Positions 11,804-23,325 are shown, counted from the first letter of the stretch. The stretch is DNA of 64,000 bases from Peromyscus leucopus (GCF_004664715.2 NC_051075.1:90619709-90683708), one strand, 5' to 3'. The notes: generated from the letters alone by a model not told the origin. Translations and numbers: made by a program.

Positions 11804-12545
11804 ATTAGGAATCCTAGGGAAGGAAAATCCAAGGAACTTCATGGGATAGGAAGTGATAAGAGTGGTCTGAGAAATTTGGAGAAGCCCTCTCAGATAATAA
11901 ATGACAAGGTGGTTTAGGAGACCTTTCTAGAAGACCCAGCAGGACTTTGCAGAGCTGAAGCCCTTCCTGAGCAGATGGGCTGATGACTCTGAGCAGCCAC
12001 TGAGAGCAGCAGGCTCCGAGCTGATTCTCCTCTGCATTTCTCAATTATTCTTGGAAGAGAAGTTCAGAATGATGATTCCTCCATGGTATTAATTGTGGAA
12101 TAACTCAAGGAGCTTGCAGCTAATTGCAAGTTCCCAAATTGTCCCCATCACCTGGCTTTATTAACTGTGCAATTCACTTCACAAGAGCTCTCGTACCTCA
12201 TTCCTCTCCCTCACTGCCTTCTCCTCTTGGCCAATTTCACTCAGTGCTCTTTACACAGCTCTCAATACCCTCCCCTTTTACACCACATCCATCACTTCCT
12301 ATAAGACTACCCAGATCTCCTCCATGGCTTCCCTGTCTCAAGTAGACCACTGCCACAGGATGAATATTCCTCCACAAAGCTCATCTTCCACACTGCCAGC
12401 GACAGGTTCATGACACTCTTCATAAAATACGTCAGAAGGATCAGATGTCTCTAGATGGAATCCACTCTCCTTGGTGGGGATCTGATCTCACTCCAATGGG
12501 ATCCTCCGCTCACTGCTCTCTAGCCTCAGTGCCTTGGGTAGACTC
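11804..12545. other. No recognisable feature
   Basis: Single-copy, pyrimidine-rich in part (12180-12340). No supported gene. Confidence 0.5.
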
Positions 12546-13042
12546 TGACATACAAATAAACTTATTAAGTTTTAAAGCATGAGAAAAATCAATAACTGAA
12601 TGGCGGGCAGAATGAGTGTGTGTGGGTTTCCTGAACCTCTACTGCTCTTTTTTTTCTACCGGCACCATGGCTGCACCTGAATCTCCTGCTGTTTCAGCCA
12701 GTAATGGCTGGCCTGCTTCTCAGGAAGCCGCCCAGCAGGACTTTGCGACATTCGCTGGATCTGCCTCCTGCCGCTCCCACCAAATGTAGTTTTTAACTAA
12801 ATTTCTATCATTCAGAGGCTGGGGTGAAAACCTGCTAGCTCAGAGAGGTTGAGGAGCAAAGAGCTGACTCAAAGTCCCTCCCTACTACTTCCTGTGCATC
12901 TATCCATTTCCCAGACTCCCTCTGACTCTGATTACTTTCTGTCAACTAGTTGCTGGCTCCGCCTCCTGACCAAAACTTAGTTTTATGTAATTAATGCAAA
13001 GGCTAACTCAGGGTTCACAGTGTGATCATATATCCCGCAACA
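12546..13042 (-). mobile_element. Probable solo LTR
   Basis: Minus-strand start TGTTGCGGGATATATGATCA at 13042, then 'ggtcaggaggcggagccagc' and 'gacagaaagtaatcagagt', ending near 12546 with 'aataagtttatttgtatgtca'. TG..CA ends and promoter-style GC boxes fit a rodent ERV LTR. The left boundary is uncertain and no target-site duplication was found. Confidence 0.5.
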
Positions 13043-13389
13043 CTCTACTTCCTCTCTGCAATCTAGGATTAATGACCAGCCTCACAAACACAGCATGCCA
13101 AGCAGAGATTTTTTTTTCTTTTAAGTTGGAGGTTGAAATGTCAAAGAATACTAGTCATCCTTATTAAAATAATGACCACCGCTATTCTTAGACCTATCCA
13201 TTCTCTCTGATGTGGTGTTTCTGTGACATCTCCTCTGTTCCATATTTGAAGTAATCCCATTGCCTTCCACTCTGCTGCTATTCGCCTGCCCAACCCTAAT
13301 GGAGAGAACTTCACAAAGAAACTAATCAGCTCAGCTATACTTATGGTCTCAAGTGTCAACTGCTGCTCTGTGCACTCAGCACTGGTATG
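13043..13389. other. No recognisable feature
   Basis: Single-copy DNA; nothing supported. Confidence 0.5.
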
Positions 13390-13714
13390 ACAGTATTAAT
13401 TGTCATTATGACAGAATCTAGAATTGCCTCTGGGCATGCCTGTGGGAGATCATCCAGATTACACTGATTGATGTGGGAAGACTCACCTTAATGGGCAGTG
13501 GCCTGGCTTCTGGACCTAGTGAAAAGGAGAGCAGGAACTGAGAGCATGCATTCATCCCTTGCCCTTTCTTTCCCTACTAGCTGCCTCAGGCTCCTGCTGT
13601 CCTGGCTTCTCCAAAACATGATGGACAGTAGCCTTGAACTGAAAGAAACTTGTTCCCCATAAGTTGTTTTTGCCAGAGTATTTTATCAGAGCAACAGGAG
13701 AAGAAACTAAGACA
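13390..13714. mobile_element. URR1-related hAT element
   Basis: 'gcatgcctgtgggagatcat', 'tgattgatgtgggaagactc', 'ttgttccccataagttgttt' and the family terminus 'caacaggagaagaaactaagaca'-type end at 13692-13714. Related to, but a different subfamily from, the element at 60580. Confidence 0.65.
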
Positions 13715-13918
13715 CCTAGTCTTTCCCTAGCTCCTTTCTCATTCCAGACAGCAGTTTCTAATGTGTTCACCAGCCTCCAAATGTCCTCCAATCCACCTCC
13801 AATGTCCACTTATTCTCACAACTTATCGCAGCATCTGTTTGACTGAAAGCCATCTCCCTCAAGTCCATATTGAGTTCAACATCTTCTTGCCTTTATATCT
13901 GTCACAATACGATCTCTT

Positions 13919-14006
13919 GCGCTGGAGATGTGGCTTAATGGTTGAGCACATGCCTAACCCACATAAAGCTCTGTATTTAACTCCAGTACACCCAAAGAAA
14001 AAATAG
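13919..14006 (+). mobile_element. ID SINE
   Basis: tRNA-Ala-like ID core: 'gctggagatgtggcttaatg', 'gcacatgcctaacccacata', 'actccagtacaccc' plus an A tail. A SINE, not a tRNA gene: no cloverleaf is kept. Confidence 0.8.
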
Positions 14007-14593
14007 TTCCTTTTCATTTGTTCCAAGAGAAACTCCTTAACTGACTCAGCAGACATCTTCTAGCTACTTCTTAGGCTTAGGTCCATTGCTAGCCGACATT
14101 AAATTGAAAGTAAAAACCTGGAAATTCTTTGTCAAATTCTAGTCTCCAATTAAATGGGGATTTTTTTTTTTTTTTTTTGGTCAAAATGGGGTGCAGAAAC
14201 AAATCAAATCAGTTTATGTAATTGCTAAGGCCTAATTAACTAAAGCAGAGGTCCCTCGTAGAACGAGGTTCACTGAATGATCGGGTATTTCACTCCCACC
14301 CCTGAGACTCATGGGCTTTCTCTTTCTCTGCTGCTGTGTGCAGCATGCTCCTAACCTGGGTCCCTCATGGCTCTGGGTCAGCAGCAAGGCACGGCCATAG
14401 GTTTCTGATTTGTGCATGAAGGGAAGAGAGATGCACTTCTCTTCAGGCCCTATGAAGAAGCAAAGTTTACCAGAAGCCACAATAAACATCTCAGAGTCAC
14501 GTGTCCACTTCTGAACCAATCACTGAAAAGAAGGGAAAAAGTACTTTCGGTTCACTTTAGGGCTCAGTCCTCATCACAAAAGAGTGGCAATGC
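14007..14593. other. No gene; T18 run at 14161-14178
   Basis: Single-copy DNA apart from the T run; no repeat family recognised. Confidence 0.5.
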
Positions 14594-14743
14594 ATGCTGG
14601 GCGGTGGTGGTACACGCCTTTAATCCCAGCACTCGGGAGGCAGAGCCAGGCAGATCTCTGTGAGTTCGAGGCCAGCCTGGGCTACCAAGTGAGTTAGAGG
14701 AAAAGGCACAAAGCTACACAGAGAAACCCTGTCTCAAAAAACC

Positions 14744-14767
<24 letters not shown>
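14594..14767 (+). mobile_element. B1 SINE, cricetid-type
   Basis: 'gctgggcggtggtggtaca', 'tttaatcccagcactcggg', 'aaaggcacaaagctacacag', 'aaccctgtctcaaaaaacc', A-rich tail of ~30 nt. Target-site duplication aaaagagtggcaatgc (14578-14593) versus aaaagagtgggaacgc (14768-14783). Young by tail length and low divergence. Confidence 0.95.
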
Positions 14768-14774
<7 letters not shown>

Positions 14775-14939
14775 TGGGAACGCTCTCAACCGCAGTGCTC
14801 ACTGTGCCACCTTCAGCCCCCCCATACACACACACACTTTTTAAAATCAACCCACCCAAAAAAAGAAAAAATAGAAAATCACAAAAACAGAATGAAACAT
14901 GCTGAGAGAAAACAAAGGGTGTGTGCTATATGAAGAGAA

Positions 14940-15950
14940 AACCGGAGTGTGCGGGTTTTCACACTGGCCAGAGATCTCAAAAACTTTTTAAGCACAAAGA
15001 CAACAAAACCTTGTGAAGGCACTAGCAGAAGAAGGGGCAGTCAGACGCTTACGTCCATAAACAAAAATGTACGTGAGCATGAAGACAAAGGCATTGCCCA
15101 GATAAATGATAGTCTTTCACCAGCACACATGAAGTTACAAGTCATATTGAAGGAATTCTCTAGGAAACACAAAATTTTATTAATGGACATTCCTATGAGT
15201 ACCATGGCACTTATATGTTAACCACATTATCTCTTTTAAAATTTCTCTAGAAGACAATTGGCTATGTAAAGCAAAAATTACTACCTAAGAGAGTTTATGA
15301 GATACTTAAAATTTTATTTAAAAAAAGGGGGGGAAATGAAACTGTATTCTCGCAAATACTAATACATGAAATGATAGAATATTATTTTAATTTTTTTCTC
15401 AGGCAAACTGTGAAAACTGTGAACATTTTAAACCTATGGCAAGAACTAAAAATTGCCAAAGAGAGATAATTAATAACTCAGTAGGAGATAAAGCAGAATA
15501 CCAAAATAAATGTTCCATTAAGAACATCTAAAATAATGCTCATCAGTTTAAAAATAACTTGAGAAGGAATTAGAAATAATCTGAAATGGATTCAAATGAA
15601 AAAACATCAAAAATTAATGATATCCGGGTAAACTGGTGGTTAAAAGCGAGTCCGTGACTTTAGGTATGTCTTAAGAAATAAGATCTAAGCTAATGACACA
15701 GAAAAACAAAAGCAAACAGAATCCAAAGGAAATGCTGCAAAGAACAGAGTAAGAACAAAAGTCAATGCAGTAGGAAAGACAGAAATAAAACAAGACAAAA
15801 GCTCCATTTTGGAAAAGATTGGTCAAAATGGCAAATCTTTCAGGTAAATTCAAAGAGAGAGATGAAAAGTCACCATTATTAGGAGCTAAAGGAAACATCT
15901 TGTGACACCTGGCATCAAAAAGCTGTTAAGAGAATACATTTGAAATTTAT
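14940..15950 (+). mobile_element. Ancient L1M-type LINE fragment
   Basis: A-rich strand with a run resembling a non-ORF2 region of old mammalian L1M elements: 'agaagacaattggctatgta' then 'aagcaaaaattactacc', 'gggggaaatgaaactgtatt', 'acatgaaatgatagaatatt', 'gaacattttaaacctatggc'. Highly diverged; limits uncertain. Confidence 0.5.
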
Positions 15951-15974
15951 TTTTTTTTCTTGAAATACACAAAT

Positions 15975-16135
15975 TACTGAGCTGAGTCAATGGGAGAGTG
16001 AAGCTTGAATCCCACGACTCGGAGTATTTCTCTGCCAGGCAATGCCGCTTCCCTCTCTGGCTGAGCGCTTCCTTTCGGTTTTGCTTTCTGCTATAAAATA
16101 AGAATGGGATCGTTGCAGAACAGATCTGCCAGGTG
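15975..16135 (+). mobile_element. Probable MIR SINE
   Basis: 'gcttcctttcggttttgctt' followed by 'ctataaaataagaatggga' resembles the MIR core ('cctcagtttcctcatctgtaaaatggg'), with 'gaatcccacgactcggagta' upstream fitting the box B region. Ancient and degraded. Confidence 0.4.
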
Positions 16136-16545
16136 ACTGCATCAGCTCATCCACAGAAAGCATTGTACCACCTCACACGGGAAAAGCTCTATGGAAGTGC
16201 TAAAATATTTTTGCCAACCCCTTAGTCTGGGGAGATTGGCCAACACATCTCTCCCTGTTTTTCAATGGAGATCTATCACTTTAACTTATCTGCAGAGGCG
16301 TCTCCCATTATAAGCTCACGAGACCAGGTTGTCTTTGGTGATACCATGGAAAGTGACCTGAAGGTGTGTTTCTTTACTCATCAATGGATGTTCTAAGGGT
16401 ATCTATAAGTTCCTACCCCCTGCCTAGTTACATGAGCTCAAGCATGTTCTGCCACTCTAAAGGCTATGATAGTTTCTCATCTACCAATTGAAGAAGAACA
16501 TGAGAAGCTTCAAGTGAGGACTTCTTACTAGGTCAAGAACTTTGG
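16136..16545. other. No recognisable feature
   Basis: Single-copy DNA; nothing supported. Confidence 0.5.
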
Positions 16546-16956
16546 TGTCTTAGTTACTGTCCTATTGCTGTGGGGAGACACCATGACCAAGGAAACTCTT
16601 ACCAAAAAAACAAAAAAACACCAACATAAACATTTAATTGGAGACTTATTTACAGTTTTAGAAGGTTGGTCTATGATCATCATGGCAGGAAGCAAGGAAG
16701 CAGACAGGCATGACCATGGAGCAGTAACTGGGAGCTTTACATCCTGATCCACAGGTAACTGGCAGAGAGAGAGAGACACGCTAGATCTGACATGGACTTT
16801 TGAAACTTCAAGGCCCACCACCAGTGATACACCAGTCCAATAAGGCCACATTGCCTCCAACAAAATCATATCTCTTAATCCTTCCCAAACATTTCTGCTA
16901 ACTAGAGAACAAACATCAAACTTTTTAAGTCCATAGGGCTATTCAAACTATCACAA
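16546..16956. mobile_element. URR1-like hAT element (opposite orientation)
   Basis: Begins 'tgtcttagttactgtcctat', continues 'ggggagacaccatgaccaag', 'ttaattggagacttatttac', 'atcatcatggcaggaagcaa', and ends 'attcaaactatcaca'. Nearly full length. Confidence 0.75.
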
Positions 16957-16966
16957 TGAATAATGA

Positions 16967-17139
16967 GGCTAGAGAGAGAGCTCAGTTGTTAAAAGTACAT
17001 GTTGCTTTTGCAGAGGACCTGGGTCTGGTCCCCAGCAGCAATCTGTCATTTTAGTTCCAGGGGATCCAACGCCTTCTCTCATCCCCAGACACCAAGCATG
17101 CATGTGATACACATACAAACAAAACATCCATACACATTG
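16967..17139 (+). mobile_element. B3 SINE
   Basis: 'ggctagagagagagctcagt', 'cttttgcagaggacctggg', 'ttagttccaggggatccaa', with tail 'acaaaacatccatacacatt'. It abuts the truncated 3' end of the Tmsb10 pseudogene. Confidence 0.85.
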
Positions 17140-17142
17140 GGG

Positions 17143-17410
17143 TAGCTTGTGTCCATCTTGCAGGTGACTCTTCCTCTACATCAAAAGGAGGTCTTGGAGA
17201 TGACAGAGTGGAGTTGGGTGGTGAAATCCTCCAGTTCAGGCTTTTAGGAAATTTCACTCCTCTTTTCTTACTCAATGGTCTCTTCGCTCGGGCAGGGTGT
17301 TTCTCCTGCTTCTTGGTTTTCTTCAGCTTCGCCTTATCGAAGCTGGCCATATCCCCCATGTCCAGTTTGTCTGCCATTTCCTTACAACCTGTGAAATCTT
17401 GCTCCAAGCT
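17143..17410 (-). pseudogene. Tmsb10-ps: Thymosin beta-10 processed pseudogene
   Basis: Thymosin beta-10 is a 44-residue cytoplasmic G-actin-sequestering peptide. The minus strand has ATG at 17377-17375 and an in-order homologue: MADKLDMGDMASFDKAKLKK, then TKKQEK, against the family's MADKPDMGEIASFDKAKLKK and TETQEK. The actin-binding LKKT motif is kept. After codon 26 a net one-base loss shifts the frame (ATG to the original TAA site at 17246-17244 spans 134 bases instead of 135), and in the original frame the codon after 'accattgag' has become TAA. The 3' UTR follows colinearly ('aatttcctaaaagcctgaac', 'gaggaagagtcacctgcaag', 'atggacacaagct') without any intron. The retrocopy stops at 17143 next to a B3, with no poly-A tail left, so its 3' end was lost. 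The 5' limit is uncertain. An open frame runs through from 17527 to 17051 by the frameshift; I do not think it is translated. Confidence 0.87.
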
Positions 17411-18170
17411 TGCACTCCAGGTGCTCCCACTGAGGTTGCTGCAGCAAGAGACTAAATGCTTGTGTTTATAAGAGTTGCCTTGGTTCCTGCGTCTCTTCAC
17501 AGCGGTAGAACAGTGACAAAGACACACCTTATAAGATTAAATTAAAATTTAAAAATCAACAGGCAAAGGGAAACAGTGGTGCCCAGGGAGGTGTCTGAGG
17601 TCAGTTAACACGCAAAGCCACTTGCACGGTGCAGAAGAGCCAGGTGCAGAATCTCTTGGCTCACTGCCATGTTCCACAAAACCTTTATGCCCAAGTTCAT
17701 CAAACTGAGCCGCCTTTTTCAGTGACCTCTGAAAACAACTTCCATATGCAGCACAATTGAGGCATCCAACAGAGGCCAGCCAGTCCGAGGGGGAAGAGGG
17801 CTCTGAGCTTTAGGTCCCTTCTAAGCCTTCAGTGGAAGACCAGCATTCAACAGGATCAAAACATGTCTTAAGATCTCTACTTTAGGAGCTTGGAATTCAG
17901 TCAGTCCTTGAAATGCTGTGTCGTGCTTAGGGCATTTAATTCAGATGGCAGCACAATCTAACAGACCCATGACTTCCTCTACTCTGAAGTCTCTCAGAGC
18001 AAGACACAAGAAGGAGACTATGACCCCAGTTAATACCTACATAGATCTCATGCAAAAAAAAAAAATGAGTTATGGAAACTAAACATGAAATATGTTGAGA
18101 CCTGCTCTAAGGGAGATCAGAGGTTCAGGTTAATTATTGAGGCAGTCAGTAGACAGCCTGTTGTAATTAT

Positions 18171-18173
<3 letters not shown>
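17411..18173. other. No recognisable feature
   Basis: Single-copy DNA upstream of the pseudogene; short A13 run near 18054. Part of the first 100 bases may be 5' UTR of the retrocopy. Confidence 0.45.

Positions 18174-18218
<45 letters not shown>
18174..18218. repeat. (AC)n microsatellite
   Basis: About 22 uninterrupted AC units. Confidence 0.98.
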
Positions 18219-18219
<1 letters not shown>

Positions 18220-18570
18220 CCGTCAGATGCCTCGGAAAGGTTCAGCACGACCTGCCTCTTTTCTGAAGTGGACCTTGTGGAGACAGGCACAAAGATGACT
18301 GTTTTTAGGAGTCCCTTGCTTCACTTCCTCGGGCACTGGTAATATGTTTGCCAGACTCAAAGCCACGTGGACACATGATCATGGAACTATTTGGAAGGCT
18401 GTCCTGGCAGCCGTCTGTGGGGGTGTTTAACATGACCTCTTGGTGACGGCAGAACTGTGATGGCAGACATCTTCCCTTCCATAAAGCAAGCTTTAGTCTT
18501 TACGCTCTTTTTCCGGGCCATGCTTGGGAGGGGCCCTTGGACTCCACACCTGCTCAAAAAGCATTCTACC

Positions 18571-18600
18571 CATGAAAACGTTTAGCTGAACGTTTTCATG
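18571..18600. repeat. Perfect 12-bp inverted repeat, 6-nt loop
   Basis: Arms catgaaaacgtt (18571-18582) and aacgttttcatg (18589-18600) are exact complements around the loop tagctg. It lies in DNA with no recognised repeat. No T run follows that would make it a Pol III terminator. Confidence 0.95.
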
Positions 18601-18744
18601 AGTAAATATTGTCAGCCAGAAAACAGTTGGTGTCAGGTAATGCATATTTTTTTAGCTTTGTTTTATATTTATTTTTCATTTCATTTTTATTGGGAATGGT
18701 TCAAAAGAACTCTGAGTTCTGCTTCGGTGTTTTTTGGGAGGAGG

Positions 18745-18797
18745 GTTTTTGTTGTTGTTGTTGTTGTTGTTCTTTTTTTCCTTTTTTTTTTTTTAAA
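18745..18797. repeat. (GTT)n and poly-T tract
   Basis: About eight GTT units (18750-18771) followed by T-rich DNA to 18797. Confidence 0.9.
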
Positions 18798-19215
18798 GGT
18801 AGCCCTCTTTTCCACAATGTAAACCCATTTAGGAGGTTGTCTGAAAGTTAATATTTAGTCCATAGGAAGACTTTACTATCTGAGAGTGTCAAGTTAAGGA
18901 TGTGAACTCTCTGTAACTTCCTGTTAGGACAGACAGAGCACGGACAGGACATCCTGGAAATCATGTAGTGTCTTTCATTTCAGCTGTCTGTGCCTATTCT
19001 AAACTGTTAGTATTCACTTCTCTGCAGATGCCTTTGAGGGTGCCCTTGAACTTTGCTTTGACCTTGGTTCTGTCATTTGGATATCAACATTGTCCCTAAA
19101 AAGCACCAGTATGTTAAGTTCTAACATTACAATCCCAGTATCTGTTGCTCATCTTTAACCCTGTTTTCAGTCTCTGTGTGTATAGCAGTATTTTTTTTAA
19201 TAAAGAATTGCAGAG
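18798..19215. other. No recognisable feature
   Basis: Single-copy DNA; nothing supported. Confidence 0.5.
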
Positions 19216-19258
19216 ATTAAAAAAAGCACTCTACCAGTAAGCTATATCCCAGCCCACA
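19216..19258 (-). mobile_element. ID SINE, 5' fragment
   Basis: The reverse complement reads 'gggctgggatatagcttact' then 'ggtagagtgctt', the ID head; the rest is missing. Confidence 0.6.
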
Positions 19259-19984
19259 AGGTAAACTGTCAAACTGAGAGGATAGCTATATTTATTTTAT
19301 GTGCAAGAAAGAACAGGTGTGTAACTTCTGTTCCACCAGAATAAAGCTGGCCCCTGGCATAGCTCCAAAAAATAAAAAGAAATACATTTTGCAATTTTCA
19401 ATAGAATAAAATACTGAGGAAAATATGGGGGAAAAAATCCCTAAACTAAGATCATTGCCAAGGTTACATAAACCCTGCTGTGTAAATCAAACACAATAAA
19501 CATTGCTGTTGGGTGTACTAGAGATGCTGGACAGTTGCTATGGTGATGTCACACAAACAGAAACCAAAGTAACCAATTATCAAAAGGTCTGCAATTTGCT
19601 GTTATTGGAGACAAAACTTTCCACACGAGGACAGGTATTCCCAGAAACTTAAAATACAAAGTCATTGCTGTGAATAATTAAGAGACTGATTTTTTTCTTT
19701 TTAAGGCAGCAACAAGAAGAAAGACACAACTAGCCTGTCATCAGGCTCAGCTGATGTTCTGGTTTTAATCAGAAGTTTGAAGGAATCCAGGGGCAAGGGT
19801 CAGATGGACAGGCCTGAAGTTCTGCCTAAGGAGTGTCCCTCAGGTCTCATCTACAAACATTAATAATCGTGTGTGTTTATAATTTAAAGGCATGATCTGC
19901 AAACAAGGACGGCTCTGGAAGTCACATGGAGACACAGTGAGGGCTTGGAGATTCCTAACAGAGGCCCATGAAAGACATTTGATG
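19259..19984. other. No repeat recognised; possible X-box/CRE-like site
   Basis: Single-copy stretch. At 19533-19552 'agttgctatggtgatgtcac' places an RFX-type half-site (GTTGCYATGG) directly next to TGATGTCA, one base from a CRE. Inference only. Confidence 0.3.
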
Positions 19985-20192
19985 CAGTGGTTCTCACCCT
20001 TCCTTATGCTGCGACCCTTTAAAACAGTTCCTCATGTGTGGTGACCCCACCATAAAATTATTTCATTGTTACTTTATAACTGCAGTTTTGCTACTGTTAT
20101 TAATTGTAATGTAAATTGTAAATATCTAATATGCAGGAGATCTGATATGAGACCCCCCAAGGGGGCTGTGACCCACAGGTTGAGAACCTCTG
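19985..20192 (+). mobile_element. RCHARR1-type hAT-Charlie element
   Basis: Termini 'cagtggttctca' and 'tgagaacctctg' form the Charlie inverted repeats. The body has 'tatgctgcgaccctttaaaa', 'cataaaattatttcattgtt', 'taatatgcaggagatctgat'. The flanking 8-mers atttgatg and tattgaag agree at 5 of 8 positions. Confidence 0.88.
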
Positions 20193-20261
20193 TATTGAAG
20201 CATCTTGAACAAAAGAGGGGGGCCAGTTAAGAGCAAGTCAATGCTCAGGAATACTTAAGAT

Positions 20262-20398
20262 TTTTATCATTTTAATTATATGTACAGATGGAGGTGTTCC
20301 CACATATGTGTGGAGGTACCAGTGAATCTAGAAGAGGGTATCAGGTCCACTGGAGCTGAAGTTCACACTCTTAACTGCTGCACCAACTCTCTAGCCCC
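20262..20398 (-). mobile_element. B3 SINE, truncated
   Basis: The plus strand has 'gaagagggtatcaggtccac', 'tggagctgaagttcacactc' and 'ccaactctctagccccac', the complement of a B3 head. Confidence 0.7.
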
Positions 20399-20519
20399 AC
20401 GAATGGCAATATTTTAAAAATAAAGAAACCTGCTTTATTGAAAATGCAGTCATTTTCCAGAGTAGAGATTTTCTCATTGTAATGTAGTCAGATTCATCTG
20501 AAGATAATATTTTTTTTTA

Positions 20520-20632
20520 ATTCACATTCCTGAGCCTTTGTTTGGGATTGGACTTCAAAATGTACCTTTGGGGATACACAGGCAGATGATTCTAATGTAA
20601 GCCACTGGGAAGCCCATCCTTTGAGAAACACC
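20520..20632 (+). mobile_element. MER5A-like hAT-Charlie remnant
   Basis: 'gcagatgattctaatgtaag' and 'atcctttgagaaacaccc' align to the 3' half of MER5A ('ccaggtgatgctgatgctg', 'cactttgagaaccactg'). Older than the rodent elements. Confidence 0.5.
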
Positions 20633-23094
20633 CCAGTCCATGCATGTCCTTCGAATGTCAGCCATCCTTCACTGGAACAGTACTGCCAGCTCTTCTATCC
20701 TGCACCATTCAAGCTACTGCAGCTTCCAGACAGTTCTGTTCTTGATTTTGGCCAGAAAATGTCACAAGTCTTTCTATGAGTAAAGTGTCACTTGACCATG
20801 GGGACTGGAAACAATTAGCTTGGGGACTCAAAAAGATACTATGTTTGCCTTATGATATCCACCCTACAACATATAGGATGTAGACAAACTGTCAAGACCG
20901 CTTCAGTAGGTAGAGGCTGGCCACAGCTAAACTGTGCTAATGTGTGCTTGGGACTTCAAGCTCCTATACTTGCTATTTGGGATGCTAGCTGATGGATTAA
21001 ATGATGGTCATCGCCTAATGAAACAGTCTTCCATCCCTGACTCTGTTTCTACTGGCTATTGCCTCCCTCCATCCTCCATACCAGTTGCCCAGCAGTCCTC
21101 TACTTTTCCAACACGTACTGAACCCTCATTATAGGAATTAGTTTCCATGTCAATCAACAGCCCTACTCTTGGCATGCCCAATTCTCACATAATCCCCCTG
21201 CTGCTCAAGGCCACTGCCCACCAACTAGTCAATCATGCCCACAAGCCTACCCACATTTCCTGATCCCAATCTGTTGTTCTAGCCATATGACAAACTTCTC
21301 TGCCCTGACATTTCTGCCATTACTGCCCCAGCAGACCCATATCTGACATCATCGGTCTGGTAGCCGCCTACAGCACAGAGCTCATCAGGTCAGCCTTCCA
21401 TGAGGACAGGAAGAACAAGATATTAAATAGCTCTGGGTACAGCATGGCAGGAGTGGGAAGGGACACAGGGAGGCCTGTGACATGGATTGTTAAGTCCCAT
21501 TCTTCCCAACCTTCTCCCAGGGGCAGAAACATTGGAGTAAGCCAGCCTAAGCAGTTTGGAAAGCAAAGATGAATGTGTCGGATGGGTTTTTACATCCTCA
21601 TTAATTACTTCAACTAGCCTTATAAAGATCAGCACTGAAAAAGAATGCTTTGAACCAAAAAGAACACTTTTATCTAAAGAAACTCCACAGTGTCTGTCAT
21701 CAGTCCCCGACTGCCTCATGGCCTTGTGGCTCTAATTAAATCAGCTTAACAGGGAAGAGCGTGTCACCAGAGGTCCGCTGGTTAGAGCTCTGCGCTCTTT
21801 CCCAGAGGCCTTTTGTTATCTCCCCCACGCACCCTCATGTTCTAGCGTGGCTTTCTGGCCAAACACACTGACCTTACTGAGAATTAGCTTTAGAATTTCT
21901 TGAATACTGGAAACAACTCTCAGATATCATTAACAGTCTTTGGAAAGCACAGGGCTTCCCCTTCCTGCCATCGCTCCAATCTGTCCCCTTGCTGCTACTC
22001 CAAATTTTATCTTAACAGGCGTAACTAGAAAAGGATCCCATCTTAATCCGTGGATGGAAAGAAAGGAGCCAAGAGACACTGGTCCCTCCCAGCTGCCTAA
22101 GCTGCTAAGGTCAGTCAAGAGGAAGAGGTTTAAAGGAAGGCTTTGTTTCCTCAAAGAGTCTGCATGCCCTTGAAAGCATGCATCTCCCTCACGACATGCT
22201 GTTCCCTGTCAGTCCAGACACAAGTATAACACACAGTCATTGCATGGGTCTGAACAGACAGACCTTCATGAAACCATGTTTCCCAAAATAATCTAACTAC
22301 ACAGGAAAAAGAATTCACAAAAAAACCCCACGCTGTCCTGAACTAAGCACCCATTCTGTCTCCCAACACCACAAGTTTCAGATGTTGCCTATGATGTTGT
22401 CTGTCAAATGTTGTCTTGTGTGTACGTGATTCTCAAGGTTGCTGTTATTCTAGAGTACTGTGATAAATCAGAATCCTTTTTTCAGAAGACAAATGGGCAT
22501 TTAAACTCACTTAGATGCAAAGGAGACCACAATGGTGGGTGTAATGCCACCTAAGAACACAAGTGTGATGTTGACTCCAAAGTCAGTGGAGTTGGGGATG
22601 CACAGAACCCCAGGGCTCCCTCCGCCCCCATCATTCTCCAGGGCTCCTCTCTGTCTGCTGGGACTCTCTCCTCAGACAGTGGTTGGAGATAGCCGTGAGG
22701 CCACACACTGAGAGCTCAGGGTCTAGACAGGAAAGCATGGCTTCCCGCTGAGCACAGGTTAGCAAGGGAGGAGGCAAACGTCCAAGGAGGGAGGAGGGAG
22801 CCCTGGGCTTCCTGGGGTCTCAAGGAGCGGACATGGACCATGAGAACCAGTTTGGAGAGGGAAGCAGAGTGCTGCTGACAGAAATGTGGGGGTGAGGAGG
22901 AGAAAGATGACCTCGGATGCAGCCTTGTGTTGGAAAAATCAGCTGCTGTTAACCGAATGGTTAATGTGAGTTTTCCTACCTTCTTCCCAAAGGGGCACAC
23001 CTTCAGGAGGGAAGTTTTCAATGTGAAGGCCTGGAAATACTGTCATCTCCCTTCCTTAATGAATCCATCAATCACTGAACACTTAAAATTATTT
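20633..23094. other. 2.5 kb without recognised repeat or gene
   Basis: The largest stretch without a repeat I can name. Short frames occur (for example 21423-21719 on the minus strand, 22716-23021 on the minus strand) but none shows a domain, signal peptide or family motif. It may hold single-copy conserved sequence. Confidence 0.45.
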
Positions 23095-23325
23095 TGTGGC
23101 TCTGCCTCCAAGCCTAAGCCCAATTATTTAATGGACTCAGTAGATTATATATACATTTATATGTATACACGCACACAGAGACAGACAGACAAAGAGCTAT
23201 AATAATTAAAGAGGCTGTGGATTCGGGAGAGAGCTGGGGGACAAGGGTGTGGAGGGAAGGCAGAAGTGTCATAAATGTAGGGCTCATGTGTGAAGTTCTC
23301 AAAACTAATTTTTTAAAAAAGATTG
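23095..23325 (+). mobile_element. L1 3' UTR fragment (probable)
   Basis: 'aatggactcagtagattata', an AT/CA-rich middle, 'gctgggggacaagggtgtgg', and the end 'gaagttctcaaaactaat' followed by an A-rich tail match the ends of rodent Lx-type L1 elements. Confidence 0.5.

Noticed and set aside
13919..14006. tRNA gene suggested by box A/B-like sequence
   Set aside because: It is an ID SINE with A-rich tail; many sibling copies occur and no cloverleaf is preserved.
17051..17527. 158-codon minus-strand frame as a possible novel gene
   Set aside because: Its middle is the thymosin beta-10 retrocopy; the length comes from 5' read-in and a frameshift that reads through the old stop into the 3' UTR and a B3.
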